A DNA stretch of 64,000 bases from positions 1 to 64,000 of the forward strand of contig CBDDKU010000022.1 in NCBI GenBank assembly GCA_965230375.1, in the 5' to 3' direction. The notes beneath the pieces are model-generated. The model was not told the origin of the DNA. It saw nothing but the letters and a program-made list of their open reading frames with translations, and did no database searches. The position numbers and the translations under genes were made by a program. The number at the start of each line of letters is the position of its first letter. Within the stretch, counting starts at the first letter, position 1. This stretch comes from CBDDKU01 sp965230375 (GTDB taxonomy: Bacteria > Bacteroidota > Bacteroidia > Flavobacteriales_D > Cryomorphaceae). Shown here piece by piece: positions 34,289-44,245 of the stretch.

Positions 34289-36922
34289 GTGTTCATAATT
34301 GTTGGGGGAAAAATGCACGGCCAGACTCCCGATGACTCAACGGCTGTTCAAACTCCGTCTGTACTATCGCAAGATTCCATCCCATTGGGTCCTGATTCTG
34401 CTCAAGTTGCTCAACCCGATAGCAGTTCTATTCCAGAAACCGAGCCAGAAGTCATACAAAGCGAGGTTTCTTACAATGCCAGTGACTCCATTATAAACGA
34501 TATACAAAACAAGAAAGTGTATCTCTACGGTGATGCAGTTGTGTCTTATCAGGATATTAATCTTCAGGCAGAGCGGATCGTTTATGACTTTTCGACCTAC
34601 ACTGTGCATGCTGAAGGTACCCAAGATACGTTGGGAATGTGGCACGGAACGCCAGTCTTCAAACAAGGTGATTCGGAGTTTTCAGCCCAGGAAATGGACT
34701 ATAACTTTCGGTCTAAAAAGGCATTTGTCAAGCAGGTTGAGACCGGTGTGATAGAAGGAACCTTAACCGGTAAGCAGGTTAAAACTACTCAAGACAACAA
34801 TGTAATTTACGTTCGAAAGGGGGAATACTGTCCCTGTAAAGATCCGAACGCTAAGACGAGGTTCAAGATTGGTAAATTGAAAGTCATCAAAGACGATAAA
34901 ATTGTGACTGGCCCGGGATATATGGCGCTGGGCAAGGTGCCTACACCGCTGGCTTTTCCATTTGGATTTTTCCCGAATGCGGAGAAGCGGCAGGCTGGGC
35001 TTATCGTACCGAGTTATGGTAACGCCCAATCACAGGGATATTTCCTGGCTGATGGTGGATTTTACGCACCAATCGGAGATCAGGTAGATACCAAATTCCT
35101 TTTTGATATATATTCTCGAGGAAGCTGGGGAGTGGAGAATGTAACGCGGTATAAGAAGCGATACAAATACGATGGAGCCTTCGATCTGGAATACAATAAA
35201 TTTAAAGTCGGTGATCGCGATCTCTCCAATTACTCAGAGCAAACGAATTTCTTCATTACCTGGCGTCACCAGCAAGATCAAAAGGCACGGCCGAATTCCA
35301 GTTTTTCGGCGGATATTAGAGCAGGTAGTACGCAGAACTACCAGAACAACCTAAATTCTAGTCAGACGGACTACCTGACCAATACATTTCGTTCGAACAT
35401 ACGCTACCAGAAAGGGTTTTATGATTCTCCCTGGTCACTGGCCTTGAATGCAGGTCACGAGCAAAACTCCCAGACGGGTCGTTATAGCTTCACGCTGCCA
35501 GAAATCACTGCAAATCGCGCACGTACCTTCCCGCTCGATGGATTATTTAATGACAATCCGAAGCAGGCTTTTTACGAAAAGATTGGACTGAACTACTCCG
35601 GGTCATTCAAGAACACGCTAACCGTGCAGGAAGATGAGTTAGCCCTGGATAACTGGGATAATTTGAGTAAGAGCTTTCGGAATGGATTTCGACATTCGGC
35701 TTCTGTTTCCACATCGCTGAAGGCAGGACCGCTGAGTATCAACCCGAGTATTAGTTACCGAGAGAGATGGTATTTTGAGACTAGAGGGCGAAAGTTTAAT
35801 GAGGTCACAAACGCCTATGAGACAGATACGATTTATGGTTTTGATCGAAACAACGACTGGAGTTTTAGCACATCTTTCACCACCAAGCTCTACGGGATGT
35901 ACTCGTTTAAAGGCGATGGAAATGTCAAGGCTATCCGTCATACATTGACTCCTTCGGTTACGTATAGCTACCGACCCGATTTTGACCCCAGGGAGTATGG
36001 GTTTTACGGCACCAATGGGCAGTTGTCTTCATACAATCCCTACGAAGCGGCTATTTTTGGTGGGCCACCTTCAGGAAAATCCAATCTGGTAACCTTCTCC
36101 TTGGTGAACAACATTGAAGCTAAGGTTCTCAATAGACGAGATACGACGAGCAAGTTTACCAAGATTCCGATTTTCGAGAATATCACGGCCAGTACCAGTT
36201 ATAACTTTGCTGCCGATTCTTTGCGGCTCACTCCGATAAGTCTTACCGGGAGAACAAAAATTTCGAAGTACGCGAATCTAACTTTCCAGGGAGCGTTTGA
36301 ACCCTACACTTATGTGGTTGACAATGATGGAAGCATAAAGCGAGTCGATGCATTTTTGTGGGAGACATCTCGTACAGTTGCCAGTTTTGAGCGAGGTCAG
36401 ATCGCCATTAATTCCAGTGGGATTGGAAGCGCTATGTTCAAGAAAAATAAGCGGGCGGAAGAAGAAGAGATTCTAGTGGAAGGTGAAGATGATGATGAAG
36501 CTCCACCATTGGAGCCCATCAAAGGAGGTATTTTTGACGATTTTTCTATTCCGTGGAATATCAGTTTCGGATATAGTCTAAACGCCCAGCGCCGACGATT
36601 CTCAAACTTTGAACAGGAATCGTGGATGCTCAATGACTCCATAGCACTAACCCAAAGTATTCAGGTGAATGGTGACTTTGAACTTTTTAAAAGGATCAAA
36701 GTTCGCTTTATGTCTGGGTATGATTTTGTGCTGGAAGAACTCACTCCAACTACATTTTACGTGACGGTTGATCTCAATTGCTGGGAACTCAGCGCACGGG
36801 TTGTTCCTTTTGGAGAGCGACGTAGCTACAACTTGTCGCTCAATATAAAATCATCGATGCTTCAGGACTTGAAATTGGAAAGAAATCGGAATTTCACCCC
36901 CAATGAACGGCTCATGTTCTAA
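34289..36922 (+). CDS. lptD: LptD-like LPS-assembly outer-membrane protein
   Basis: About 880 residues. An OstA/LptA-like periplasmic domain first (KKVYLYGDAVVSYQDINLQAERIVYDF), then YCPCKDP, GPGYMALGKVPTPLAFPFGFFP and a large beta-barrel to the end. It inserts LPS into the outer leaflet. The annotated GTG start at 34289 cuts the hydrophobic signal core in half: the hydrophobic residues continue upstream in frame (VLVFFLAI), and a TTG at 34212 in another frame would join them if one base is missing near 34269. So the true start is uncertain and a small indel is suspected. Confidence 0.88.
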   Translation: MFIIVGGKMHGQTPDDSTAVQTPSVLSQDSIPLGPDSAQVAQPDSSSIPETEPEVIQSEVSYNASDSIINDIQNKKVYLYGDAVVSYQDINLQAERIVYDFSTYTVHAEGTQDTLGMWHGTPVFKQGDSEFSAQEMDYNFRSKKAFVKQVETGVIEGTLTGKQVKTTQDNNVIYVRKGEYCPCKDPNAKTRFKIGKLKVIKDDKIVTGPGYMALGKVPTPLAFPFGFFPNAEKRQAGLIVPSYGNAQSQGYFLADGGFYAPIGDQVDTKFLFDIYSRGSWGVENVTRYKKRYKYDGAFDLEYNKFKVGDRDLSNYSEQTNFFITWRHQQDQKARPNSSFSADIRAGSTQNYQNNLNSSQTDYLTNTFRSNIRYQKGFYDSPWSLALNAGHEQNSQTGRYSFTLPEITANRARTFPLDGLFNDNPKQAFYEKIGLNYSGSFKNTLTVQEDELALDNWDNLSKSFRNGFRHSASVSTSLKAGPLSINPSISYRERWYFETRGRKFNEVTNAYETDTIYGFDRNNDWSFSTSFTTKLYGMYSFKGDGNVKAIRHTLTPSVTYSYRPDFDPREYGFYGTNGQLSSYNPYEAAIFGGPPSGKSNLVTFSLVNNIEAKVLNRRDTTSKFTKIPIFENITASTSYNFAADSLRLTPISLTGRTKISKYANLTFQGAFEPYTYVVDNDGSIKRVDAFLWETSRTVASFERGQIAINSSGIGSAMFKKNKRAEEEEILVEGEDDDEAPPLEPIKGGIFDDFSIPWNISFGYSLNAQRRRFSNFEQESWMLNDSIALTQSIQVNGDFELFKRIKVRFMSGYDFVLEELTPTTFYVTVDLNCWELSARVVPFGERRSYNLSLNIKSSMLQDLKLERNRNFTPNERLMF

Positions 36923-38493
36923 TCTTCCGTTTCCACAAGATCTTCATTATCTTCTTGTAGAAAGATCTCTTTTCGATTCTTTGGCCTTCTGTATTCCTGC
37001 CATTCAAAGCCATCAAAAATTGCCTCGTCGGCTGGAAATTTGGAGACGGGGAAGAAAGCTCCATCCGGCTTTTTTAAGAATACGATCCTGTCAATTTGAT
37101 TGCTTTTTACATAAATAGCAATATTGCTGCAAATGGCTTTATTGACTCCAATGAATTTCTGAGGTGGGGGAATAGAATCGTTCGCCAATGAATCAGGTGT
37201 ACTTTCGGTTGCGTAGTATATGGATTCGCCGTTTCCTTTGATCTCCACTTTGGTCAATTCATTGTTCTGGAAAAAACCGGTGAGCGATTTCCCTTTGATC
37301 TGATTGTACTTCAGAGAATCAATCTTATTGACCATAAAGGCATGCTCGAATACGAAGAGATTCTTGATTTCTCCGCCGAAGGATTTGATCTGAATTGTAT
37401 CTCCCGTTATTTGCATGTCTTCAGCCCAAAGCACAGGGTTTTCGTACATATGGATCATGCTATCCGCTTCCAGGTACACCAATGAATCTGCAGCACCTTG
37501 CAGGTCTTTCCTAAAGAACTTGACATGGGGATAGACCAATATCCGGTCTCCTTTAATCGAGTCTGCTAGGGCGATAAGGGTGTCACCATGAAGGAAAAGA
37601 GAGTCTTGTTTGTCGTAGAGAATAAACTCCGGGTCTCCGGTTACTTTGCTCTTTCCTTGTAAATCATCGTAATATCCTTCCTGCCCTGTGAGGATGTACC
37701 GATCTACCGTGTCAACAATAAGGACATTGATGAATGCTTCACCGACCCCTTTGTTTCGATCGTAAGCCAGGCTGTCACCGCTCAATTTTTGCTTCCCGTT
37801 GTCCAAGTAGGCGTTTTCATTGAACTGGCTTAGGTCGTTTTTGGTGTCGTACCAGCCGTTCTCGCAATAAATAGTATTCTCATCAGAGTAGATGAACGTG
37901 GGACCTTCAAAGTAAGCCACTTCCCTAATACTCGCATAGTTAAGCGTGTCGGTCTCAACCAGGTACTTCGGGTTTTCGAGTAAAACGCTGTCTCGAAAAA
38001 AGAACATCTTGGACTCTGAATTGTAAACTCCACTTTTGGATGAAAGGGTATTGTCATTCACCCTGGAAGTAATTACTCCGCCTTTTCGAAACACCGCCGT
38101 GCTAGCAGGTCGGTCGTAGTCGAGAATATTCGTGGTCAGCGTCATGTCCTTGTCTTTTAGACGCACGCTGTCTCGCACTTCGATCAACTCGGTTATTCCG
38201 TCGTAAAAAAGGGTGTTACTGAGAAGGGTCAGCGTATCGCCTTGTACAATTTTGACATTTCCGAAGGCATCAAGGCTATTGTTCTCATTGTACAGATACG
38301 CACTGTCGCAATACATCAAGGCGCCTTTGTGGCGGAATTTCACATTGCCAATAAGTCGCTGTGCATCGAGACCTAAATGCTTGTCAAACTTCAAACTCTT
38401 GGCTCCAAGAAGCTCGATTTGATTCTGACTATAGGCTCCAGAAATGGCAACCAGAACCAGAATGAAGCTTGCTATAATGTGCTTCAGATTCAT
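36919..38493 (-). CDS. OstA/LptA-like exported protein
   Basis: 524 residues from the ATG at 38493. Signal peptide MNLKHIIASFILVLVAISGAYSQ, then repeated beta-jellyroll strands of OstA-like type (LIGNVKFRHKGALMYCDSAYLY, LDAFGNVKIVQGDTLTLLSNTLFYDG and several further AYLYxxxNxLxAxG-like units). It probably forms part of the periplasmic LPS bridge or binds LPS. It faces lptD tail to tail; the two stop codons overlap (36919-36922). The length is greater than classical LptA (about 185). Confidence 0.85.
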   Translation of the reverse strand: MNLKHIIASFILVLVAISGAYSQNQIELLGAKSLKFDKHLGLDAQRLIGNVKFRHKGALMYCDSAYLYNENNSLDAFGNVKIVQGDTLTLLSNTLFYDGITELIEVRDSVRLKDKDMTLTTNILDYDRPASTAVFRKGGVITSRVNDNTLSSKSGVYNSESKMFFFRDSVLLENPKYLVETDTLNYASIREVAYFEGPTFIYSDENTIYCENGWYDTKNDLSQFNENAYLDNGKQKLSGDSLAYDRNKGVGEAFINVLIVDTVDRYILTGQEGYYDDLQGKSKVTGDPEFILYDKQDSLFLHGDTLIALADSIKGDRILVYPHVKFFRKDLQGAADSLVYLEADSMIHMYENPVLWAEDMQITGDTIQIKSFGGEIKNLFVFEHAFMVNKIDSLKYNQIKGKSLTGFFQNNELTKVEIKGNGESIYYATESTPDSLANDSIPPPQKFIGVNKAICSNIAIYVKSNQIDRIVFLKKPDGAFFPVSKFPADEAIFDGFEWQEYRRPKNRKEIFLQEDNEDLVETED

Positions 38494-38527
38494 GATTCGG
38501 AGCATTTCAAAATTGGTGCCAAAGCTA

Positions 38528-39814
38528 TTAGGCTGGTACGGCAGTCCTTTGGATTGTCTGACTTCGGTTCGGTCCGACAGACACTACGGTAATCGGCACT
38601 TCGAGCTTATCTTCGAGGTAGTCGATGTATCCCGATAGTTCTGTTGGGAAATCCGATTCAGATGTGAGTCCCGTCAAGTCTTTCTTCCATCCGGGAAGCG
38701 TTTCGTAAACGGGTTTCAAAAGGTCTGTATTCAGATCGTAAGGAAGGTAGTCCATGCGCTCACCATCGTAGGTGTAGTGCGTGCAAACTTTGATTTCATC
38801 AAAAACAGACAGGACATCAGCTTTGGTCATGTTGAGCTGCGTCACTCCGTTAATCATGATGGCGTATTTCAATGCCGGAAGGTCGATCCACCCACAACGT
38901 CTTGGTCTACCTGTGGTAGCACCAAACTCATGTCCTTCTTTCCGGAGTGTTTCACCAGCTTCGTCAAAAAGCTCCGTAGGGAAGGGACCGCTACCAACAC
39001 GGGTACAATAGGCTTTAAAGATTCCGATTACCTCTCCAATTCGGGTAGGGGCTACTCCCAATCCTGTGCAGGCACCAGCCGTTACTGTGTTGGAAGAAGT
39101 TACAAATGGATAGCTACCAAAATCGATGTCCAACAAACTTCCTTGGGCCCCTTCAGCTAATACCTTTCGGTCGGCTTTCAAGAAGTCATTGACAGCCTGC
39201 TCCGAATCGATAATTTGGAGTGATTTAATTTTCTCAACACCTTCAAACCAAGCTTTCTCCTTTTCAGTAATGTCGTACTCGAAGTCGTAGTGAGAAAGAA
39301 TGCGCAAGTGCTTTGACTTGAGCGAGTCATAACGCTCTTGGAAGTCGGCTAGGAACAAATCGCCGATTCGCAATCCATTTCTACCGGTTTTATCCATGTA
39401 TGTTGGGCCAATACCTTTGAGTGTAGAGCCAATTTTCTTCTTTCCTTTTTCAGCTTCACTGGCACCATCAAGAGCACAATGGGTAGGAAGAATAACATGG
39501 GCCTTTCTAGATATTTGAAGTGACTTAGTGATGTCCACTCCCATTTTTTCTAAGGCATCGATTTCCTTCTTGAAAATGATTGGGTCTATAACCACTCCAT
39601 TACCAACTAGGTTGACTTTATCAGGGTGAAAAATTCCTGATGGGATGGTGTGTAGTACGTGTTTGATTTCGTTGAACTCCAGTGTGTGGCCTGCGTTTGG
39701 CCCACCTTGAAATCTGGCGATTACATCGTAATGTGGTGTTAAAACATCCACAATTTTTCCCTTTCCTTCATCGCCCCATTGCAGGCCGAGAAGCACGTCC
39801 ACTTTTGTACTCAT
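38528..39814 (-). CDS. purA: Adenylosuccinate synthetase
   Basis: 428 residues, the standard length. N-terminal LGLQWGDEGKGKIVD with the catalytic Asp and the GTP-binding loop, NAGHT with the catalytic His, GIGPTYMDKTGRNG and TTTGRPRRCGWID. It condenses IMP and aspartate with GTP in AMP synthesis. Placed 9 bases after the STAS gene in a minus-strand run with fur and the Rel protein. Confidence 0.97.
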   Translation of the reverse strand: MSTKVDVLLGLQWGDEGKGKIVDVLTPHYDVIARFQGGPNAGHTLEFNEIKHVLHTIPSGIFHPDKVNLVGNGVVIDPIIFKKEIDALEKMGVDITKSLQISRKAHVILPTHCALDGASEAEKGKKKIGSTLKGIGPTYMDKTGRNGLRIGDLFLADFQERYDSLKSKHLRILSHYDFEYDITEKEKAWFEGVEKIKSLQIIDSEQAVNDFLKADRKVLAEGAQGSLLDIDFGSYPFVTSSNTVTAGACTGLGVAPTRIGEVIGIFKAYCTRVGSGPFPTELFDEAGETLRKEGHEFGATTGRPRRCGWIDLPALKYAIMINGVTQLNMTKADVLSVFDEIKVCTHYTYDGERMDYLPYDLNTDLLKPVYETLPGWKKDLTGLTSESDFPTELSGYIDYLEDKLEVPITVVSVGPNRSQTIQRTAVPA

Positions 39815-39823
39815 GACTATGTC

Positions 39824-40177
39824 TTACTGAAGTTCTTTAAAATGATCTTCTGCTTCTGCACGACTTGTTTTCATTGTGAAAACGGAGTCCAGTTTGGTAA
39901 CTGTAAACAGAGATTTTATCCGTGGCTTTGCACCTACAATCACAGCTTCACCACCTTCATTTCTGGCTTTGTTCATCAGGTTTATCAAAATGTTCAGACC
40001 TGTGCTGTTCATGTACTCTAGCTCGCTTAGGTCAATGATAAATCTCGAAGTACCTTCTTCAAGCTCTTCATCAATTTCAACGCGAACCTCTATCGCCTCT
40101 ACCTTATCTACCAGTTTACCACTCATCTCGAGGGTAACAACATCACTGGATTTGTTCAAATTGTATGAGAATGCCAT
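39824..40177 (-). CDS. STAS-domain anti-sigma-factor antagonist-like protein
   Basis: 117 residues, one STAS domain (VVTLEMSGKLVD, FIIDLSELEYMNSTGLNILI) with the phosphorylatable Ser in MNSTGL. Such proteins bind or release an anti-sigma kinase according to phosphorylation. No serine kinase or phosphatase is adjacent, although SiaB/SiaC-type proteins occur at 50-51 kb. The gene lies between fur and purA with 3-9 base gaps. Confidence 0.9.
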   Translation of the reverse strand: MAFSYNLNKSSDVVTLEMSGKLVDKVEAIEVRVEIDEELEEGTSRFIIDLSELEYMNSTGLNILINLMNKARNEGGEAVIVGAKPRIKSLFTVTKLDSVFTMKTSRAEAEDHFKELQ

Positions 40178-40180
40178 GGG

Positions 40181-40654
40181 TTAATTATTATTGTTTTGGG
40201 TGTCGTCCGTAGACGCGTTTTGATCTCGTACTGCGTAAAAATAAAGGCTATGGTGAAGCACTTTTACATCGAGCAAATCTTCGATGGTGCGTTTGATGGT
40301 CTCAATTCGCGGATCGCAAAACTCCAACACTTCGCCTGTGTCAGTGCAAATCACGTGGTCGTGCTGCTTGCTCTCATGCGATTTTTCAAATTGAGCCAAG
40401 TTCTTCCCAAACTGATGCTTTCGAACAAGATTGCAAGCAAGTAGCAGGTCCATTGTATTGTACAACGTCGCTCGGCTTACCCGGTAGTTCTTGTTCTTCA
40501 TTTTTATGTAGAGCGACTCAATGTCGAAGTGGCCTTCGTAATCGTAGATTTCATTGAGTATGGCAAATCGTTCAGGAGTCTTCCTGTGGCCATTCTGCTC
40601 CAAATAAGCAGAGAAAATGTTTTTTACTTTTTCTTGTAGCTCTAACGTAGACAC
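40181..40654 (-). CDS. fur: Fur-family transcriptional regulator
   Basis: 157 residues. Winged-helix DNA-binding domain (RKTPERFAILNEIYDYEGHFDIESLYIKM, YRVSRATLYNTM) followed by the dimer and metal-binding part (FEKSHESKQHDHVICTDTGEVLEF with His/Cys ligands). It senses Fe2+ or, in paralogues, peroxide or Zn. The tail is poly-Asn (AAT/AAC run). No adjacent iron-uptake gene to confirm the specific metal. Confidence 0.93.
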   Translation of the reverse strand: MSTLELQEKVKNIFSAYLEQNGHRKTPERFAILNEIYDYEGHFDIESLYIKMKNKNYRVSRATLYNTMDLLLACNLVRKHQFGKNLAQFEKSHESKQHDHVICTDTGEVLEFCDPRIETIKRTIEDLLDVKVLHHSLYFYAVRDQNASTDDTQNNNN

Positions 40655-40719
40655 GCAGTAGAATTAAAGGACAAAATTAGCCAATTGGACCTAATTAGCA
40701 CCATGAAATGTAGCGAATC

Positions 40720-42933
40720 TTATTCATCTGGTTGTTCACCACGCGTAACGGTCAATACGCCCTCCACTTGCTTGAGTTGGTCGATCAAATCATTGAGGTG
40801 GTCGGTGTCGTAGACATACACACTCACATGGCCATCAAAAACGCCGTCGTTACTCTCAAAACCAATTGATTTCATGTTGACATTCAGGTCATTTGAAATG
40901 AGCTGGGTAATGTTTGAAACAAGACCTATATCGTCGATACCCTTGAAGTAAACATAAGCTATAAACTCCTTCTCCTTTTGACTCTGCCATTTGGCTTTAA
41001 TTACGCGGTAGGCATAATTTGACCGAAGTTGCACAGCGTTCGGGCAGTTGATACGGTGAATTTTGATCCCATCGTTGATCGTGACAAATCCAAAGACATC
41101 ATCTCCCGGAATTGGATTACAACATGGAGCGAGTTTGTATGGAACATCTTTTTCGTCATCTCCAACAAACAAGGTGTCCTTGTGGCTAGGGGTTTTCGTT
41201 TTTGGCCCTTTACTAGGCTGATTGCTCGGGCTGGGTTCACGTTCAAAGTGGATGTTATTCTTCTCAACCGTGAAGTTCTTAAGCTTCTTGAGCGAAATCT
41301 TGTCCTTGGCAATGTCGTGGTAAAGGTCCAAGGCGGCTTTATACCCATAAAATTTTTCGAGCTCACTCACATTCCGACTGTTGAACGTGACTCCGAGACT
41401 CTTAAATTTCCTTTGAACTTGCTCCTTTCCGAGGCTAGCAATTTGTTTCTGCTCCTCTTTAAGTGCAGATTTAATTTTTGATTTGGCCTTAGCCGTTACA
41501 ACAAAATTCAGCCAGTCTTCCTTGGCCTTTTGCTTCTTTGAAGTCAGAATTTCAATCTGGTCTCCGCTTTTCAGCGGGTGACTGAGCGGTACCAGTTTTT
41601 GGTTGACTTTGGCACCGATACAAGTTTCACCTACTTGCGAGTGTATGTCGAACGCGAAGTCAAGAGCAGTAGCTCTGGACGGAAGGGTCTTAAGCTCTCC
41701 CTGGGGTGTGAAAACAAAAATCTCATCGCTAAACAAGTTGAGTTTGAAGTCGTCTATAAAATCGATGGCTTCAGCGCTATTGCTATCGAGCATTTCTCTG
41801 ATTCGCGAAAGCCAGATATCCAGACTTCCCTCTTCGTCTGATTGCGATTTGTACTTCCAGTGGGCGGCATAACCCATTTCGGCTACTTCATCCATCCGCT
41901 CTGTTCGGATCTGCACTTCCACCCATTTTCCAGTGGGGCTCATCACAGTAGTGTGGAGCGATTCGTATCCATTCGACTTAGGAGTAGAAATCCAGTCTCT
42001 TAGCCTGTCTGGATTCGGTTGGTAGAAGTCTGTTACAATCGAATAGATCTTCCAACAATCAGCCTTTTCTCGCTCAGGTGGGGTGTCAATAATGATTCGA
42101 ACGGCAAAAAGGTCATAGATCTCTTCAAAGGGAATATTCTTTTGGTGAATCTTATTCCAAATGCTGTGAATGGATTTTGGTCTGCTTTTCACCACGTAGT
42201 TGAACCCTTCTTTGTCGAGTTCTCTTCTAATCGGAAGCGTAAAGCGATTGATAAATCGCGTGCGGACGGCCTGTCCCTTTTTGAGCTTTGTCGTGATCTC
42301 ATTGTACTCTTCTGGCTCTGTGTATTTAAGTGCCAGGTCTTCAAGCTCTGTCTTGATGGAGTAAAGCCCCAATCGGTGGGCGAGAGGCGCGTACATGAAG
42401 GATGTTTCGCTAGCAATTTTTAGCTGCTTATCGCGCCTCATGGACTCCAGCGTACGCATATTGTGGAGCCGATCGGCGAGTTTGATCAGGATCACCCGAA
42501 CATCGTCGCTCAAGGTGAGAAGCATCTTTTTGAAGTTCTCGGCCTGGATGCTGATGGTTGTGTCAAAGACGTCAGCAATCTTGGTAAGCCCATCGATTAT
42601 GGACCGCACTTTATCTCCAAATAGATGCTCGACGTCATCGAGGGTAAGTTCGGTGTCTTCAACCGTATCGTGGAGCAACGCGCTGACAATCGCTGTTGTC
42701 CCAAGACCTATTTCTTCTGCTACTATCCGAGCTACGGCAATGGGGTGATAGATGTAAGGCTCGCCCGATTTACGCCGCATATCCTTGTGGGCTTCAAGTG
42801 CTACATCAAAGGCCTTCCTGACAATCTTTTTGTCTTGAGGCGTCTTGACGTGCTTGGCTACTCGAAGCAACCCGCGGTAGCTCGAAAGTATCTCCTTCTT
42901 CTCTTGTTCTAGGTCTATATTATCCAGGTCCAT
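40720..42933 (-). CDS. Bifunctional (p)ppGpp synthetase/hydrolase (RelA/SpoT family)
   Basis: 737 residues. HD hydrolase domain with HDTVEDT (about 77-83), synthetase domain with RDWISTPKSNGYESLHTTVM (about 310-330), TGS domain (VFTPQGELKTLPSRATALDFAF), and a C-terminal ACT domain (about 665-735). The intact hydrolase motif means it can both make and degrade the alarmone, as in the single Rel of most Bacteroidota. Located 19 bases downstream of fah, and 65 bases upstream of fur. Confidence 0.95.
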   Translation of the reverse strand: MDLDNIDLEQEKKEILSSYRGLLRVAKHVKTPQDKKIVRKAFDVALEAHKDMRRKSGEPYIYHPIAVARIVAEEIGLGTTAIVSALLHDTVEDTELTLDDVEHLFGDKVRSIIDGLTKIADVFDTTISIQAENFKKMLLTLSDDVRVILIKLADRLHNMRTLESMRRDKQLKIASETSFMYAPLAHRLGLYSIKTELEDLALKYTEPEEYNEITTKLKKGQAVRTRFINRFTLPIRRELDKEGFNYVVKSRPKSIHSIWNKIHQKNIPFEEIYDLFAVRIIIDTPPEREKADCWKIYSIVTDFYQPNPDRLRDWISTPKSNGYESLHTTVMSPTGKWVEVQIRTERMDEVAEMGYAAHWKYKSQSDEEGSLDIWLSRIREMLDSNSAEAIDFIDDFKLNLFSDEIFVFTPQGELKTLPSRATALDFAFDIHSQVGETCIGAKVNQKLVPLSHPLKSGDQIEILTSKKQKAKEDWLNFVVTAKAKSKIKSALKEEQKQIASLGKEQVQRKFKSLGVTFNSRNVSELEKFYGYKAALDLYHDIAKDKISLKKLKNFTVEKNNIHFEREPSPSNQPSKGPKTKTPSHKDTLFVGDDEKDVPYKLAPCCNPIPGDDVFGFVTINDGIKIHRINCPNAVQLRSNYAYRVIKAKWQSQKEKEFIAYVYFKGIDDIGLVSNITQLISNDLNVNMKSIGFESNDGVFDGHVSVYVYDTDHLNDLIDQLKQVEGVLTVTRGEQPDE

Positions 42934-42952
42934 TGTAGCTAGCGTACACTTC

Positions 42953-44227
42953 TTATTTAGCGGGAAGGATCTTATTGCTCACTTCCCCGAACCCGACGCG
43001 AACGCCGTCTTTTTCACAATGACCTCGCATGATGACCGTATCGCCATCTTGCAAGAATTTTCGCTCTGTGCCATCTGGCATCTGGATCGGCTTTGTCCCT
43101 TTCCAGGATAGCTCTAGCATAGATCCATAGCTCGAAGGCTCTTTTCCTGAAATGGTTCCAGAACCCATCATATCTCCGCACTTCACATTACAACCATTTA
43201 CCGTATGGTGAGCAAGTTGTTGGTTCATGCTCCAGTACATGTATTTGAAATTCGACTCACACACCGTGTGCTCATCGCTGTTCTCAGGTTTGATTAATAC
43301 ACTTAAATTCAGATCAATGTTCTTTTTCCCTTCGCACTCGAGGTAAGGCAACACTGGTGGGTCTTGCTTTGGGCCTTCTATGCGGTATGGCTCTAGCGCA
43401 TCTAAGGTCACGATCCAGGGAGAAACCGATGATGCAAAGTTTTTAGCGAGGAATGGGCCCAGCGGCACGTATTCCCACTTTTGGATATCTCTGGCAGACC
43501 AATCGTTGAAAAGCATCAGTCCAAAAATATAGTCATCAGCTTCGCTCGTCGAAATGCGATCGCCAAGATCCTTTCCATCAAAGGTCACAAAGGCAGTTTC
43601 TAGTTCAAAATCCAGAAGCTTGCAGGGTCCAAAAACAGGTGGTTGGCTATCGTCGGGACGAGTTTGTCCGACCGGACGGTGAATAGGAACTCCAGATGGA
43701 ATTATTGATGAGCTTCGACCGTGGTACCCTACTGGAATGTGTTTCCAATTTGGAAGTAGCGCGTTGTTTGGATCGCGAAACATCGTACCCACGTTGGTAG
43801 CATGCTCGATACTCGAATAAAAATCAGTGTAGTCGCCTACCTGAACAGGTAGCAGCATTTCTACATCAGCTTGCTTCTTTAGGACCAACTCTCGGAGGGA
43901 TGCATCGTCGCGCAAATCCCCATTGCTTTCATCCAAAAGCTCAGAAAGGCGGTTTCTTAAGTTGCGAATTCCAGCTTTTCCGCTTTTCATCACAGAGTTC
44001 AAAACGGGCTGGGAATAAGCCGACTCATCAATACCTAAACCTGACAACAGGCCAGCTTTGGCTAGTTCAAATAAATCAACAATAGAATCGCCAATGGCGG
44101 TACAAACACGTGGACCTGTCGCACTGGAGCTATATACCCCAAATGGGATGTTTTGAATAGGGAAATCACTGTTTTTGTCAACGTCGATCCAAGATCGCTT
44201 GTTCGGGTCGTTTGCAGGTATACTCAT
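42953..44227 (-). CDS. fahA: Fumarylacetoacetase
   Basis: 424 residues, full length. Catalytic and metal residues appear in YTDFYSSIEHATNVG, the YHGRSSSIIPSG loop, LDFELETAF and FGLMLFNDWSARDIQKWEYVPLG. It hydrolyses 4-fumarylacetoacetate to fumarate and acetoacetate, the last step of tyrosine catabolism. The other pathway genes are not nearby. It starts 18 bases after glyA. Confidence 0.95.
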   Translation of the reverse strand: MSIPANDPNKRSWIDVDKNSDFPIQNIPFGVYSSSATGPRVCTAIGDSIVDLFELAKAGLLSGLGIDESAYSQPVLNSVMKSGKAGIRNLRNRLSELLDESNGDLRDDASLRELVLKKQADVEMLLPVQVGDYTDFYSSIEHATNVGTMFRDPNNALLPNWKHIPVGYHGRSSSIIPSGVPIHRPVGQTRPDDSQPPVFGPCKLLDFELETAFVTFDGKDLGDRISTSEADDYIFGLMLFNDWSARDIQKWEYVPLGPFLAKNFASSVSPWIVTLDALEPYRIEGPKQDPPVLPYLECEGKKNIDLNLSVLIKPENSDEHTVCESNFKYMYWSMNQQLAHHTVNGCNVKCGDMMGSGTISGKEPSSYGSMLELSWKGTKPIQMPDGTERKFLQDGDTVIMRGHCEKDGVRVGFGEVSNKILPAK

Positions 44228-44245
44228 TTTTTAATCTCCTAATAT

